Shown here piece by piece: positions 1-8,741 of a stretch of 64,000 nucleotides of DNA. This stretch comes from Bog-877 sp035534695. GTDB taxonomy: Bacteria > Chloroflexota > Dormibacteria > Aeolococcales > Bog-877. Position 1 is the first letter of the stretch. Each line of letters opens with the position of its first letter. The stretch is from positions 78,179 to 142,178 of the forward strand of contig DATLRN010000005.1 of assembly GCA_035534695.1 (NCBI GenBank), given 5' to 3'. The notes under the pieces are model-generated. The model made no database searches and was not told the origin of the DNA. It was given only the letters and a program-made list of their open reading frames with translations. Position numbers and translations under genes: made by a program.

Positions 1-1232
1 TAGCGCCTGCGCCCGAACCGACGCGAGGGGCTGGGTTTCGCCTCTGCCGTCACTTTAGACGCCACGGCACCCACCGGAGCCAGGCTGCGAGCCAGGCCGC
101 GAATCAGCATTGAGATGTCCGAGTCAGGATGGGAGACGACCAGGGGCACGGCCCGATGAATCGACCCTCCGACTAGGCGGGGCTCGGAGGGGATTTGCAA
201 CTTCACCGGGAACCTGAGGTTCCTCTCGATGCTAGCCGAGTCATACACGGCATGGGCGTCGTGGGCGTTGACCGCCACCATGACGCGTGACCGGTCGACC
301 TTCAGCGACTCCAGCATCTTCAACATTAGGCGGGTGTCCTTGATCGCGGGAATGGTGAGCTCTCCGACCACGACGACATGATCAGCGAGCTCGGTTGCTT
401 CGAGAGTAGCCTCGGACAATTGACTCCCGCTGTCCACGACGACATAGTCAAACTCTCGTCGCAGAACGTCGACGATGGCCCGGACATGCTCGGCCCGGAC
501 TAGGTCACCGAACTCTGGGCTGAAGGGGCCCAGAAGCACGCGAAGCCCCTCCGGGCCGTCGGCCAGGATGTCGTCCACGAACTCCCAGTCCAGAGCACCC
601 TGGCTGTCCACCAAGTCGGTGATGGTCTTGGCGTGGTCCAGATTCAGCATCACGCCGATGTCGCCGAACTGGAGGTCAAGATCGACCAGGCAGACTCTCC
701 CACCGGTTTCCAGCTTGAGGGCAGCGGCTAGATTGATCGTCAGGAAGGTCTTGCCGCAGCCGCCCTTTCCGCTCATGACAAGGCACACCTGACAGCTCCT
801 GTCGGGGGTCTCACCGGAAGCCGGTGGCGGCGCGGGCACCCGGGGCAGGTAGGCCCCCTTCTTCTCCTCCATCTCATAGACGCGACGGATGCTGGCGACC
901 AGCTCGTCGCCGGTGAATGGCTTGATCAGAAACTCCCGCGCCCCGGACTGCATGGCCCGGCGCAGGTAGTCGCGCTCGCCCTGCACCGACATGATCACGA
1001 CCGGAGAATTGGGAGACTCCACCGCCAGGGTCTCGGTGGCGGCAATCCCGTCCATGCCGGGCATGTTGACGTCCATCAGCACAACGTGGGGGGAGAGTTG
1101 CCGCGTCACATCGATGCCGGTACGACCATCGCCAGCGGCCCCGACCACCTCTATGTCCTCCTCGAAGGAGAGCAACTTTTTGAGGTTCTCTCGGGTGCTG
1201 GCGATGTCGTCGACAACGACGACGCGGATCAT
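1..1232 (-). CDS. cpaE: CpaE/TadZ-like pilus assembly ATPase with N-terminal receiver domain
   Basis: I translated this frame by hand from an ATG at 1232; about 410 residues lie in the window and the last two bases are TA, so the stop codon may sit exactly at the edge. Residues 1-120 form a response-regulator receiver with the acidic pair D8/D9, phospho-acceptor D54 in LMDVNMPGMDG and K104 in IKPF. A MinD/ParA-type ATPase follows, with the deviant Walker A motif SGKGGCGKT near residue 152. This order is typical of CpaE/TadZ, which places the Flp pilus machine in the cell. It lies 65 bases after cpaB on the same strand. The tail is Arg-rich. Family assignment is firm; partners in the window are CpaB and Flp, and the secretion ATPase must lie outside. 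Confidence 0.9.
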   Translation of the reverse strand, partial: MIRVVVVDDIASTRENLKKLLSFEEDIEVVGAAGDGRTGIDVTRQLSPHVVLMDVNMPGMDGIAATETLAVESPNSPVVIMSVQGERDYLRRAMQSGAREFLIKPFTGDELVASIRRVYEMEEKKGAYLPRVPAPPPASGETPDRSCQVCLVMSGKGGCGKTFLTINLAAALKLETGGRVCLVDLDLQFGDIGVMLNLDHAKTITDLVDSQGALDWEFVDDILADGPEGLRVLLGPFSPEFGDLVRAEHVRAIVDVLRREFDYVVVDSGSQLSEATLEATELADHVVVVGELTIPAIKDTRLMLKMLESLKVDRSRVMVAVNAHDAHAVYDSASIERNLRFPVKLQIPSEPRLVGGSIHRAVPLVVSHPDSDISMLIRGLARSLAPVGAVASKVTAEAKPSPSRRFGRRR

Positions 1233-1297
1233 CGTTTTCCCGGTCACGCTGAGGGCCGCATCTTATCGACGGCTAGTGAGCTGGACGGTGCGCTAAT

Positions 1298-2464
1298 CTA
1301 CGCGCCGCCGCTGCCCGCGGCATTAAACCCGAACAGGTTCTGCAGCATCTGCGAGCTGCCGCTGCTGTTGCCGGTGGTGGCTGACTGGGCATTGGCTGAT
1401 TCTGACCCGCAGTACAGCACCGCTTGGTCTGAGGCGACTTCATTCTGAGCTTCGATCAGCGCGAACTGATCCTGGGCCAGAGTGGCCGAGTCGGAGAGCA
1501 GCTGAGCCTTGGCTGCCTGAACAGCCGCACCACCTCCGGACATGCTCGCCAGGGCGGTGTTGTCCTTGGTGTACTGTCTGTGGGCTCCGTTGTAGGTGGT
1601 TGTCGCCGCGGTGACCGCTTGCTGGGCCGACTGTAGATCCTCTTCGATGATTGGATTCTCGGTGTTGCCGGCCACGCAGGCCTGGGTGTACTCGTCCGCT
1701 GGCGTCGAAGCGATCGGAATATAACCATGGTTGTAATCGGCTGCTGATCGCAGCGCGATGGTGTAGATGTCAGCGTTCTTGACCATCTCGGTCACCCCGA
1801 GCGCCTGGCTGCGGGTCAACTCCAAGACGATCAGCCCCCCGCTGCTAGAGCTTGAAGTACCACCTGTGGTTGAAGGCGACCCGATGCTAATCACGGGAAG
1901 ATCCTCGTAGGTGAACTGAGTGTTCCCTTTCGTGTCGGCACCGATGATGTCGATCCGATCGCCAACCTGGAGGTATCCTGCCACCGCTTCCTCGGCAGTG
2001 ATCGGGATAGCTACGGCGACATCTCCGACCGGCAGATTGAGATTCCCAAATGCGGGAGACTGGGTCGCCTTATTGAGTGACACCAAGTTTGAGGTCATAA
2101 CGGTATTAGGCGAGATAGGCACCAGCGCGTAGTAACCCGATCCCGTAACCGTCGATGACTGGCTCGCCGCGACGCCGACCGTGCTGGAACAATCCGCCGC
2201 CACGATCTGGTGGCAGGACGTGTAGACGTTCGCGGGGAGCAAGCCCTTGATCCGGGTTTCCTCGATCATGCCAGAAGTGATCAGGGTGCCACTCGGAATC
2301 GATACCTTCGCCACCACCACCACCTGGCCGGTACTGGGAACCGTTGGGCCAGTGGAAGTATTGGCGCGTGTGAAGTAGTAAGCCGCGCCGAACGCAAAGA
2401 TCGCGAGGATCAGCCCGATGGCTATCCAGACCTGATTGACCCGTCCTTTCAAATCGGTCGTCAC
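1298..2464 (-). CDS. cpaB: Flp pilus assembly protein CpaB/RcpC
   Basis: This 388-residue protein has one N-terminal membrane anchor (about residues 12-30) followed by a SAF-type domain, with VVVAKVSIPSGTLITSGMI marking the start typical of CpaB. A second conserved segment, the RcpC domain, begins near VGDVAVAIPITAEEAVAG. The C-terminal 150 residues are Ala/Ser/Gln-rich and look partly helical. The GTG start at 2464 is preceded by GGAGG at a spacing of about 9. CpaB is a periplasmic or extracytoplasmic part of the Tad secretion channel. It lies between the pilin gene and cpaE. The assignment is confident; the function of the long tail is unknown. Confidence 0.88.
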   Translation of the reverse strand: MTTDLKGRVNQVWIAIGLILAIFAFGAAYYFTRANTSTGPTVPSTGQVVVVAKVSIPSGTLITSGMIEETRIKGLLPANVYTSCHQIVAADCSSTVGVAASQSSTVTGSGYYALVPISPNTVMTSNLVSLNKATQSPAFGNLNLPVGDVAVAIPITAEEAVAGYLQVGDRIDIIGADTKGNTQFTYEDLPVISIGSPSTTGGTSSSSSGGLIVLELTRSQALGVTEMVKNADIYTIALRSAADYNHGYIPIASTPADEYTQACVAGNTENPIIEEDLQSAQQAVTAATTTYNGAHRQYTKDNTALASMSGGGAAVQAAKAQLLSDSATLAQDQFALIEAQNEVASDQAVLYCGSESANAQSATTGNSSGSSQMLQNLFGFNAAGSGGA

Positions 2465-2520
2465 CGCTGGAAACCTCCGAAGGGTACCCGCCGGCCCTGT
2501 GGCCTTTGGTTGGGTTGGAC

Positions 2521-2552
2521 AAATGCGCGGCGGGCTACCCCGCCGCGCATTT
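2521..2552 (-). terminator. Perfect 14-bp hairpin between pilin gene and cpaB
   Basis: The arm AAATGCGCGGCGGG is followed by CTAC and then by the exact reverse complement CCCGCCGCGCATTT. The hairpin starts 12 bases after the flp stop codon and ends 56 bases before cpaB. It has a short U-run within the stem end but no longer U-tract after it, so it may act as a partial terminator or as an mRNA 3'-end stabiliser. Either role would leave more pilin mRNA than cpaB-cpaE mRNA. Confidence 0.7.
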
Positions 2553-2564
2553 GATTGCTACGAG

Positions 2565-2768
2565 TCAGCCCGAAAGACCAGTGTTGATGTTCGAGAATAC
2601 GTCGCTGACTCGGTGTCCCACGACTGTGAGAATAACGATGACAACGATCGCGATCAGCACCAGGATCAGAGCGTACTCCACCATCCCCTGTCCCTCCTCG
2701 TCCGAGTCGCGGTGCGAAACTACCTGACCGAGACGGTCACGCAGCCGCACGTACCAAGATCCGAGCAT
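2565..2768 (-). CDS. flp: Flp/Fap-type class IVb prepilin
   Basis: This is a 67-residue pilin precursor. The prepilin cleavage site G/QGMVEY fits the class IVb pattern G/XXXXEY, with the leader ending at the Gly of DEEGQG. The following hydrophobic segment ALILVLIAIVVIVILTVVG forms the pilus core helix. Residues after about 50 are short and polar, as in Flp pilins. The ATG has AGGAGG ten bases upstream. The gene is followed by a perfect hairpin and preceded by a recognisable promoter. It is the structural subunit of a Tad pilus; the prepilin peptidase and secretion ATPase are not in this window. Confidence 0.93.
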   Translation of the reverse strand: MLGSWYVRLRDRLGQVVSHRDSDEEGQGMVEYALILVLIAIVVIVILTVVGHRVSDVFSNINTGLSG

Positions 2769-2796
2769 TCCTAAAGAACCTCCTATCCGTTCACAT

Positions 2797-2842
2797 CCGG
2801 GAAAAGAATTTCCCCGGGCCTAGCCATGGCAGGCGGAGTATA
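2797..2842 (-). promoter_or_regulatory. Putative flp promoter -10 element and 5'-UTR stem-loop
   Basis: Reading leftward, TATACT at 2842-2837 is a good -10 hexamer about 70 bases before the flp ATG; the -35 region is weak. Between it and the Shine-Dalgarno lies a 9-bp stem with one G-U pair (CCGGGGAAA, UUC, UUUUCCCGG) at 2817-2797. The stem could stabilise the pilin mRNA 5' end. This is a prediction from sequence only. Confidence 0.4.
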
Positions 2843-2895
2843 TGTTGGGTTGGGCCAGCGTTCATGTAACCGCAGCGTAACTTTCTTGTCAGGAA

Positions 2896-3957
2896 TCAGG
2901 ATTCGATCGGCAGAGTGACCCTGACCTCCGTGCCCCGGCCCACCTGAGAGAGGATCTCCAGCTGACCATGCTCTAGGTCGGCTCGCTCACGCATGGAAAT
3001 TAGTCCAAAGTGCGGCTCCCGCGCCAGCCGCAACTCGATCGCCGCCACGTCGAAACCCTCGCCGTCGTCCTTGATGACCGCGCTGACCCGGTGCGCTTGC
3101 ACGTTGATGAGCACATCCAGGCTGTGCGCCTGGGCATGCTTGCGCACGTTGACTAGCGCCTCCTTGACGATCCGAAAGAGCGCGCCCTCAGTGGCCGCCG
3201 GGAGCCGGCGCTCCGTCCCGATCACGGAGAGACGGCCGTCGACCCCCTCGGCATCGCGAAACTCATTGACCAGTCGGCGCAGGGTGGGGATCACGCCCAG
3301 ATCGTCCAAGGTCATCGGACGGAGATCGAAAATTAGCTGTCGGGTTTCGTCGAGGACTCCCTTCATGGCGTCCTTGAAGCTCTGGACCTCCGCCTTGGCC
3401 CGCTCCGGCTCCCGGGCCACCATGCGCTCCAGGATCTCGGCCCGGAGGACTAGGTTGGACATCGACTGGGCAGGGCCGTCGTGCATGTCACGAGCGATCC
3501 GCATGCGCTCCTCATCTATGGTCTGGAAAACCTGACGCGAAGCGCTCCGGTAGCGGGCCAGCCCTTCCTCCAGGGTACCGTCGGGTGGACGGTGATCCTC
3601 GAGCTGCTCGGCCGCCGCCTTCATCAGGGAGTGCCAGTAGCGAAGCTCCTTGGCCCAGCTTCGACAGTGGGCTAGGCGCAACCGGGCCAGCGTCACTTCC
3701 GACCTCAGCGCGAAGCAGCGACCGATGGCCGCCTCGACCTCAGCGGAGGTGAAGCGGGCGTGATCGCGAAGGACGTGGCGACGAACAATGTCGGAGTCCT
3801 CGAGGCGCTCCCCCACCTGGTCGAGGGCGGTCAGCAGCTGCATCACCTCGTCGTCGATGGTGAGCAGGGCGTTCTCGACCCGAAGAACCTCCTCCTCGAG
3901 GACCAGTTGGAGCTCGCCAAGAGGCGATGCCAGGGGAGCGACGGGACGAGCAGCCAT
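2896..3957 (-). CDS. Sensor histidine kinase, DegS/NarL-partner type (HisKA_3)
   Basis: This is a cytoplasmic-looking kinase of about 353 residues with no obvious membrane segment. A long helical N-terminal half (coiled-coil character) leads into the HisKA_3 H-box ERMRIARDMHDGPAQSMSN with the phospho-accepting His near residue 159. The HATPase_c domain follows with the N-box (LVNVRKHA), G1 motif DDGEGFD and the terminal block GLISMRERADLEHG. The family phosphorylates LuxR-type regulators. No separate regulator is adjacent, but CpaE carries a receiver domain and lies three genes downstream on the same strand. I chose the ATG at 3957 over a TTG six bases earlier. Substrate and signal are unknown. 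Confidence 0.88.
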   Translation of the reverse strand: MAARPVAPLASPLGELQLVLEEEVLRVENALLTIDDEVMQLLTALDQVGERLEDSDIVRRHVLRDHARFTSAEVEAAIGRCFALRSEVTLARLRLAHCRSWAKELRYWHSLMKAAAEQLEDHRPPDGTLEEGLARYRSASRQVFQTIDEERMRIARDMHDGPAQSMSNLVLRAEILERMVAREPERAKAEVQSFKDAMKGVLDETRQLIFDLRPMTLDDLGVIPTLRRLVNEFRDAEGVDGRLSVIGTERRLPAATEGALFRIVKEALVNVRKHAQAHSLDVLINVQAHRVSAVIKDDGEGFDVAAIELRLAREPHFGLISMRERADLEHGQLEILSQVGRGTEVRVTLPIES

Positions 3958-4053
3958 GCCCAAAGGTTACGAGGTGGCTCTGAGAAATGTTCGCGAGGCG
4001 CCCCTCAACTCGACTCCGCCTACACTGGCGGCCGTGATCGCTCGGGACTTAGC

Positions 4054-5646
4054 GTGCATCCAAAGCCGCTAACGCCGACGCCGGCCCGGCGTCAACCTCT
4101 TACCCTACCCCGCTTCCTCGCCTTGACGGGACTCTTGGCGGCCATGCTCGCGGCGCGTCCGCTTGAGGTCGACCCCGACTTCTGGTGGCACCTGCGCAAC
4201 GGCCACACCCTGCTCGCGACCAACGCCCTCATCCATGTCAACCCCTATGCCTTCATGGCCCTGGGCCGACACTGGGTGATGCAGGAGTGGCTCAGCGAGG
4301 CTTGGATGGCCGCGGCGGCTGCCGCCGCCGGCCGGTTGGGCGTGATCATCGCCTACGAGCTGATCACCCTAGCCCTGTTCGTTCTGATCTGGCTGCGCGC
4401 CCGCGAGCTGGCGCCCGCCCACGGGTTGACCGTCGGGGTGGGCCTAGTGGCGGCGGGGCTCGTCGCCTACCCGATCCTGGGTCCCCGCTCGCAGATGGAG
4501 TCATACGTACTGGCAGCTCTGATTCTGCTGCTCGTCGAGCGCCAGCTTCGCCGCGGCGGTCGCGCCGCCTGGTTGCTGCCACCGGTCTTCCTGGTTTGGT
4601 CCAACCTCCACGCCGGATTCATCCTCGGTCTCATCTACCTGGTGGCGATCGTGGTGGTAGAGGGAGCGGTGGTTCTGGTCGGCCACCGCACGCAGCAGCA
4701 GCGGCACCAGATCTTGCAGCTGGCGGCAGCGACGGGATGCTCAATCGCAGCCTGCCTGATCAATCCCAATGGTGCGGCGATCGTCGCCTACCCATTTGAA
4801 ACCCAGTTCAACACCGCCCAGCAGACGCTGATCCAAGAGTGGCACAGTCCCGACTTCCACAGCGGAGTGCTGTTGCCGCTGCTGATCTTCATCCTCAGCC
4901 TGGCCGGGCTCTTGGTCCGCTACCGCAAGATCACCCTGAGGGATGGTGTGGTGCTGGCGCTCAGCCTCTTCCTCACCCTGCAGTCAGTCCGCAACAGTGT
5001 CTTCCTGGTGGCCGCCGCCACGCCGATTTGGATCAGCCTGGCGGATCAGGGACAGTTGGATCTGACCCGTTACTGGAATCCCCGCCTGCGGAGACGCCAG
5101 CCGCCGGTGGTGCTCCTGATCGAACTCCTGGAACTGGTCTTGTTGGTGACCATCCTCACCGTACAGGTGGATGCCGGGGGCACCCCGGCGCTCAACTCGA
5201 CCACCTACGTCAGCACCTTCCCGGTGTGCGCCGCCCACTGGTTGGCCCAGGCGCCGCCGCGGCTGCGCATCTTCAATCAGTACGGCGACGGCGGATTCCT
5301 TGCTTACACCCTGCCCCAAGACAAGGTCTTCATCTTCGGCGACGCGGCTCTCATGGGCGAACCCCTGCTCGAGCGTTACGCCGCGATCATCGACCTCAGT
5401 CCGAACTGGCTCAGGAGCCTCGATTCCAGCCCCTCGCAGGTGGTCGTCTTCGAGCGTGGTAGCGCCTTCCCGGACGCCCTCCAGGAGGAGCCTGCCTGGA
5501 GGCTCGTCTATCGGGACCAGCGGGTCGAGGCCTTTGAGCGGACCAAGCTACTGGCCACCATGCGGTTACCCGCTAACCCGACCGCCGCCAACTGGCGTCA
5601 GCGGGGCATTCCCGCGTGCGCCAGCCAGGCTCGAGAGCTCGGCTAG
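4054..5646 (+). CDS. Multi-pass membrane protein with DPDFWWHL motif, GT-C-like architecture
   Basis: The reading frame is open from 3760, but the conserved part starts with the first membrane helix near 4090, so I chose the GTG at 4054 (about 530 residues). After the first helix comes the motif DPDFWWHLRNGH, which in this family sits in the first outside loop, where GT-C transferases carry an acidic catalytic residue. About nine to ten further hydrophobic segments follow. The last 130 residues form a soluble domain beginning near RIFNQYGDGGF. A relative lies at 7194-8741 (WFWHLANGE). A role in transferring sugars to the envelope is inferred from architecture and from nearby glycosyltransferases; no function is established. 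It overlaps the convergent VKOR gene by four bases. Confidence 0.7.
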   Translation: MHPKPLTPTPARRQPLTLPRFLALTGLLAAMLAARPLEVDPDFWWHLRNGHTLLATNALIHVNPYAFMALGRHWVMQEWLSEAWMAAAAAAAGRLGVIIAYELITLALFVLIWLRARELAPAHGLTVGVGLVAAGLVAYPILGPRSQMESYVLAALILLLVERQLRRGGRAAWLLPPVFLVWSNLHAGFILGLIYLVAIVVVEGAVVLVGHRTQQQRHQILQLAAATGCSIAACLINPNGAAIVAYPFETQFNTAQQTLIQEWHSPDFHSGVLLPLLIFILSLAGLLVRYRKITLRDGVVLALSLFLTLQSVRNSVFLVAAATPIWISLADQGQLDLTRYWNPRLRRRQPPVVLLIELLELVLLVTILTVQVDAGGTPALNSTTYVSTFPVCAAHWLAQAPPRLRIFNQYGDGGFLAYTLPQDKVFIFGDAALMGEPLLERYAAIIDLSPNWLRSLDSSPSQVVVFERGSAFPDALQEEPAWRLVYRDQRVEAFERTKLLATMRLPANPTAANWRQRGIPACASQARELG

Positions 5647-6182
5647 GCCGGGCTGGGCTTGGGGTAGAGGCGCCAGAGCGTGATCAGGAAAGTGAGCAGG
5701 AGGGTGATGTGGACGCTGGTGCACCAGAGGCAGATGGTGCGCAACTCCACCAGCTCGGCGAAGACCAGATAGAAGGCAGTCAAGACCCCCAATCCCCCCC
5801 AGACAGCATGAGCTTGCCGGAGCTGGTAATTGGCCGGCCGACGCAGTTGTGCCACCGCCAGAGCCAGGCTGATCAGGAAGAAGCCGGTCCCTGGCACGGT
5901 GATCGGTACCGAGGTTCCCGGGATCACCGAATAGATGCTGCTGAGCACTTTCTGGCAGTCCACCAAGCCCTGGTCACTGCACACCAAGGGCGTGTGGGCG
6001 TAATGCACCGAGGTCAGGTATCCGCCCAGGCCGATCCCGATCACAGCCAGTGCGGTGAGGAGCCAAGCACTCCACGGGGAAGAGTCCGAGCCCAGCTCGG
6101 CGCCGCCCGTACCCGGGAGTTGCCACTGATCCGAACCGGAGGTCACCGGAGCCATCCGGCGACGGCTCCGGGCCTTACTCAC
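5643..6182 (-). CDS. Vitamin K epoxide reductase (VKOR) family disulfide-generating protein
   Basis: This 179-residue protein has about four to five membrane helices. The VKOR signature is present: a loop Cys pair in CSDQGLVDCQKVLSS and the redox motif CLWC in the later helix. Bacterial VKOR replaces DsbB, passing electrons from an extracytoplasmic thioredoxin-like protein to quinone. The GTG start overlaps the stop of the upstream DUF929 gene (GTGA), so the two are translationally coupled, and DUF929 is the likely partner because it carries CPYC. Most Actinobacteria and Cyanobacteria that oxidise exported proteins use VKOR in this way. The assignment is confident; the exact partner is inferred. 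Confidence 0.9.
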   Translation of the reverse strand: MSKARSRRRMAPVTSGSDQWQLPGTGGAELGSDSSPWSAWLLTALAVIGIGLGGYLTSVHYAHTPLVCSDQGLVDCQKVLSSIYSVIPGTSVPITVPGTGFFLISLALAVAQLRRPANYQLRQAHAVWGGLGVLTAFYLVFAELVELRTICLWCTSVHITLLLTFLITLWRLYPKPSPA

Positions 6183-7144
6183 TGACTAGCTTCCAGCGAG
6201 GTCTCCAGTCTCTTGATCATGGAACTGCTGCAGACTGCGCCCGGTTGCTGGCCCGTCTGCAGACAGGTGGCGGCGGTCACGTAGTTGGCGCCGCCGAGGA
6301 TCTCCTGGGCGATCGTCGACTTGGGATTGCGCAGTTGCGTCAGCACCTGGTTCCAGGTCAGGCCCTGCATAGCGGTCACGTTGGCGGCCGCCGCCTCACT
6401 GCCGACCTGGGCCAACTTGCCGGACCAGTCAACGAAGGGGTAGTCGCCGCCATCAATCTTGGTGAAGGCGGTGAGGACGTCCGGCGTCAGGTCCGTCTGA
6501 AGGCTCTTGTAGGGGGCGCCATTGTGGTGGATGGAGACATTGCTCTGGTACTCGCGCCCATAGAAAACCAGATAACGGCTGGTGAACTTGGTGCCATGGG
6601 CCATGGTGAAGGTGGGTAGGTTACCGGGGGTGTCGTAGACCGAGGAACGGATCGTGTGCAGGTTCGACCACTTGCCGAAGCGACTCAGTCCGACGATCAA
6701 CGACCAACGCTCGAGGGCGCAGTAGGGACAGAACTCCCCGCCCACGTAGGCGACCTCCGGGAGCCCCTTGGAGGTGAGGGCGGTGGCCTTGTATGAGGCG
6801 GGGATGTTGAGTGGAGGATGGGAGATGTTGCCCGCCCCCACCTTCTCCAGAGTGGCAACAGGAATGGAACTCAGGGAGTTGACTAGGGAGGCCGGGGCGG
6901 GCAGCACCCTGGTGTCCTGCTTGAGGTTGCCGGTGAGGGAGATCTCAAGCGCGACCACCACGATGACGAAGACGACGACCACGCCGACCACGGCCGAAAT
7001 CAGGCCCCACGGCCGTCTTGCCTCGTTGCGGCGGTAGTTACGGCCCCGGGGGCGGTTCCGGGACTGTTGCCGAGACCCACCAGCTCGGTCCTCCAGGGCG
7101 GCCTCCCGCATCTGGCGCCGGGCGGCCATCGATTTCTTGGACAT
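6179..7144 (-). CDS. DUF929 family membrane-anchored thioredoxin-fold-like protein with CPYC
   Basis: The open frame runs up to 7309, but ATG 7144 has a strong Shine-Dalgarno (AGGAGCG) and gives MSKKSMAARRQM, so the protein is 321 residues. An Arg-rich cytoplasmic tail of about 50 residues precedes one membrane helix (WGLISAVVGVVVVFVIVVVA). The extracytoplasmic part has EFCPYCALERWSL, a CXXC redox motif in a thioredoxin-like setting, and two further Cys near the C-terminus (TCLQTGQQPGAVC). DUF929 proteins have no settled function. Coupling to VKOR by a 4-base overlap suggests a thiol oxidase for exported proteins. The family call is firm; the role is inference. Confidence 0.82.
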   Translation of the reverse strand: MSKKSMAARRQMREAALEDRAGGSRQQSRNRPRGRNYRRNEARRPWGLISAVVGVVVVFVIVVVALEISLTGNLKQDTRVLPAPASLVNSLSSIPVATLEKVGAGNISHPPLNIPASYKATALTSKGLPEVAYVGGEFCPYCALERWSLIVGLSRFGKWSNLHTIRSSVYDTPGNLPTFTMAHGTKFTSRYLVFYGREYQSNVSIHHNGAPYKSLQTDLTPDVLTAFTKIDGGDYPFVDWSGKLAQVGSEAAAANVTAMQGLTWNQVLTQLRNPKSTIAQEILGGANYVTAATCLQTGQQPGAVCSSSMIKRLETSLEASQ

Positions 7145-7193
7145 TCGCTCCTGCTTAGACGGGCTGCCTGGCCCGGATCGTAAACGAGACGGC

Positions 7194-8741
7194 TTAAGGA
7201 TTCCTGGGCGCGAGCACGACGGTGGTGGAGTCACGATAGCGAATCCGCCAGTGCTCGGCCAGCAAGAAGGGGACCTGGGGAGCCGCTCGCGGTAACACCG
7301 CCAGCCCAACCCTGTTTCTGCGCAGGATGGCCAGGGCGCCCGCGTTGAGGACTGTCAGGCTCTGGCACTCTTGGAGACCAGTTCCGGCCAGAGGCAGGGG
7401 GTCGTCCTCACACAAGACGTGGTGGCCGCCGGGAAAGCGACTGGCGAGGTAGTCACCAAAGAGACCGGTCGTGAACCAGGCGCCGGGGACGGGATGGTCG
7501 GACAGCCAGCTCGCTGCCTGCACCGGAAGCTGCACCCTCGCCTGGCCCCTGGCTCCCCCATCGCGGGCCACTCCCAGAGCCGCCCCACCGAGCAATCCTC
7601 CCACGATCAGGACCGGAATCGCGGCGGCCAAGTTTCTCCCCCGAACCCAGCCTGGGGCGCCACCGCGAATGGCTGCCCCCGGCTCCGGGGAGCGCTCTGG
7701 GGACCAGCAGACCTGGGATAGGTACCAGCAACTCTGGACCGCGGCCACGACCAGAAACCAGGGCAGGTAATTGGCCCAGAGCAGGGCCATGGCGGCGGTG
7801 ATCAGGCCCAGGAATGCGTCGGCGTGGCGTACGCGCTGGCCCGCCAGCCAGTAGGACAGCAGGAGGACCAGTCCGACCAACTCAGAGATGCGCGCGCTCC
7901 AAGGATGGAAGTCGATACTCGACCAGGCCAGCAGCAGGGGGTGCTCCGCCGACATTCCCAGACTGAGTGGTAGCTCGGCCACAGCCCCCAAACCACGGGG
8001 GCTCACCAGGACGGCCGCACCGGTGAGAGGCAGGAACCACCAGCTGGGCGGCGCCAGGCGATCCGACCCCCCGCCCTCCCAGTGGGCGACGATCAGCCAG
8101 CCCCAGATCACCAATACCGCCGCGACGGCGTCGGACTGGATGTTGGCCCAGAGGACGATCAGCAGCACCAGCGCCACCCCGCCCCGACGCGGGTACTCCC
8201 GAGCCGTTGCCAAGGCAAGCAGCACGCCCCCCGCCAGGAGTGCCAGCAGCTCAGCTGAGAGATCGATCAGGACGGGCGCCAGAGCGAGCAGGCTCAACCC
8301 CCCCACCAGCACGAGCACCAGTGGGTGAGTCTGGCCCCGCTTGCGGGCGGCGACGAACAGCAGGGCGCCAGTGGCGGCCCCACCAAGCGCGCCCAGCACC
8401 TGCAGACCAACCATCCCCGAGCGCAGGTAAATAAGGTAGAGGCCAAGGTCGGCAGCCCAAGAGCGCAGATCCAGCACCGCCCCGGCACGGGATAGAAAAG
8501 TCGCCGACCCACCCAGTCCTCTGGCGTGGACCAGCTCACCGTTGGCCAGATGCCAGAACCAGGCTCCTGCGGTGGGAGAGTGCAGGCCCGCGGCCGCGCC
8601 GCCAGCAACCAGGACGATCGCCGCCCCCCACCACCAGATCGAGTTCGCGCTCGCCCGCAGGACCTGCCGGGCCTTGGCGCCGATCACCCCAAGAGACAGT
8701 TGTGCCGCCCCGAGCCCCTGGTCGGCTACGTCCCGCTTCAC
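7194..8741 (-). CDS. Multi-pass membrane protein related to the one at 4054
   Basis: This is a 515-residue protein with about ten hydrophobic helices. After helix 1 comes AGAWFWHLANGELV, matching the DPDFWWHLRNGH region of the protein at 4054 although the leading acidic residues are missing here. The C-terminal soluble part (AWFTTGLFGDYLASRFPGGH onward) also parallels the other protein. The GTG start overlaps the stop of the upstream GT2 gene, so glycosyltransferase and membrane protein are made together. A polyprenyl-phosphate-sugar dependent transferase would fit a DPM1-like GT2 donor maker, but loss of the acidic pair argues for caution. Function unknown. Confidence 0.65.
   Translation of the reverse strand: MKRDVADQGLGAAQLSLGVIGAKARQVLRASANSIWWWGAAIVLVAGGAAAGLHSPTAGAWFWHLANGELVHARGLGGSATFLSRAGAVLDLRSWAADLGLYLIYLRSGMVGLQVLGALGGAATGALLFVAARKRGQTHPLVLVLVGGLSLLALAPVLIDLSAELLALLAGGVLLALATAREYPRRGGVALVLLIVLWANIQSDAVAAVLVIWGWLIVAHWEGGGSDRLAPPSWWFLPLTGAAVLVSPRGLGAVAELPLSLGMSAEHPLLLAWSSIDFHPWSARISELVGLVLLLSYWLAGQRVRHADAFLGLITAAMALLWANYLPWFLVVAAVQSCWYLSQVCWSPERSPEPGAAIRGGAPGWVRGRNLAAAIPVLIVGGLLGGAALGVARDGGARGQARVQLPVQAASWLSDHPVPGAWFTTGLFGDYLASRFPGGHHVLCEDDPLPLAGTGLQECQSLTVLNAGALAILRRNRVGLAVLPRAAPQVPFLLAEHWRIRYRDSTTVVLAPRNP

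Noticed and set aside
3760..4053. Upstream extension of the membrane protein gene at 4054
   Set aside because: It lies antisense inside the histidine kinase gene and its translation has no conserved content; the family starts at the first helix.
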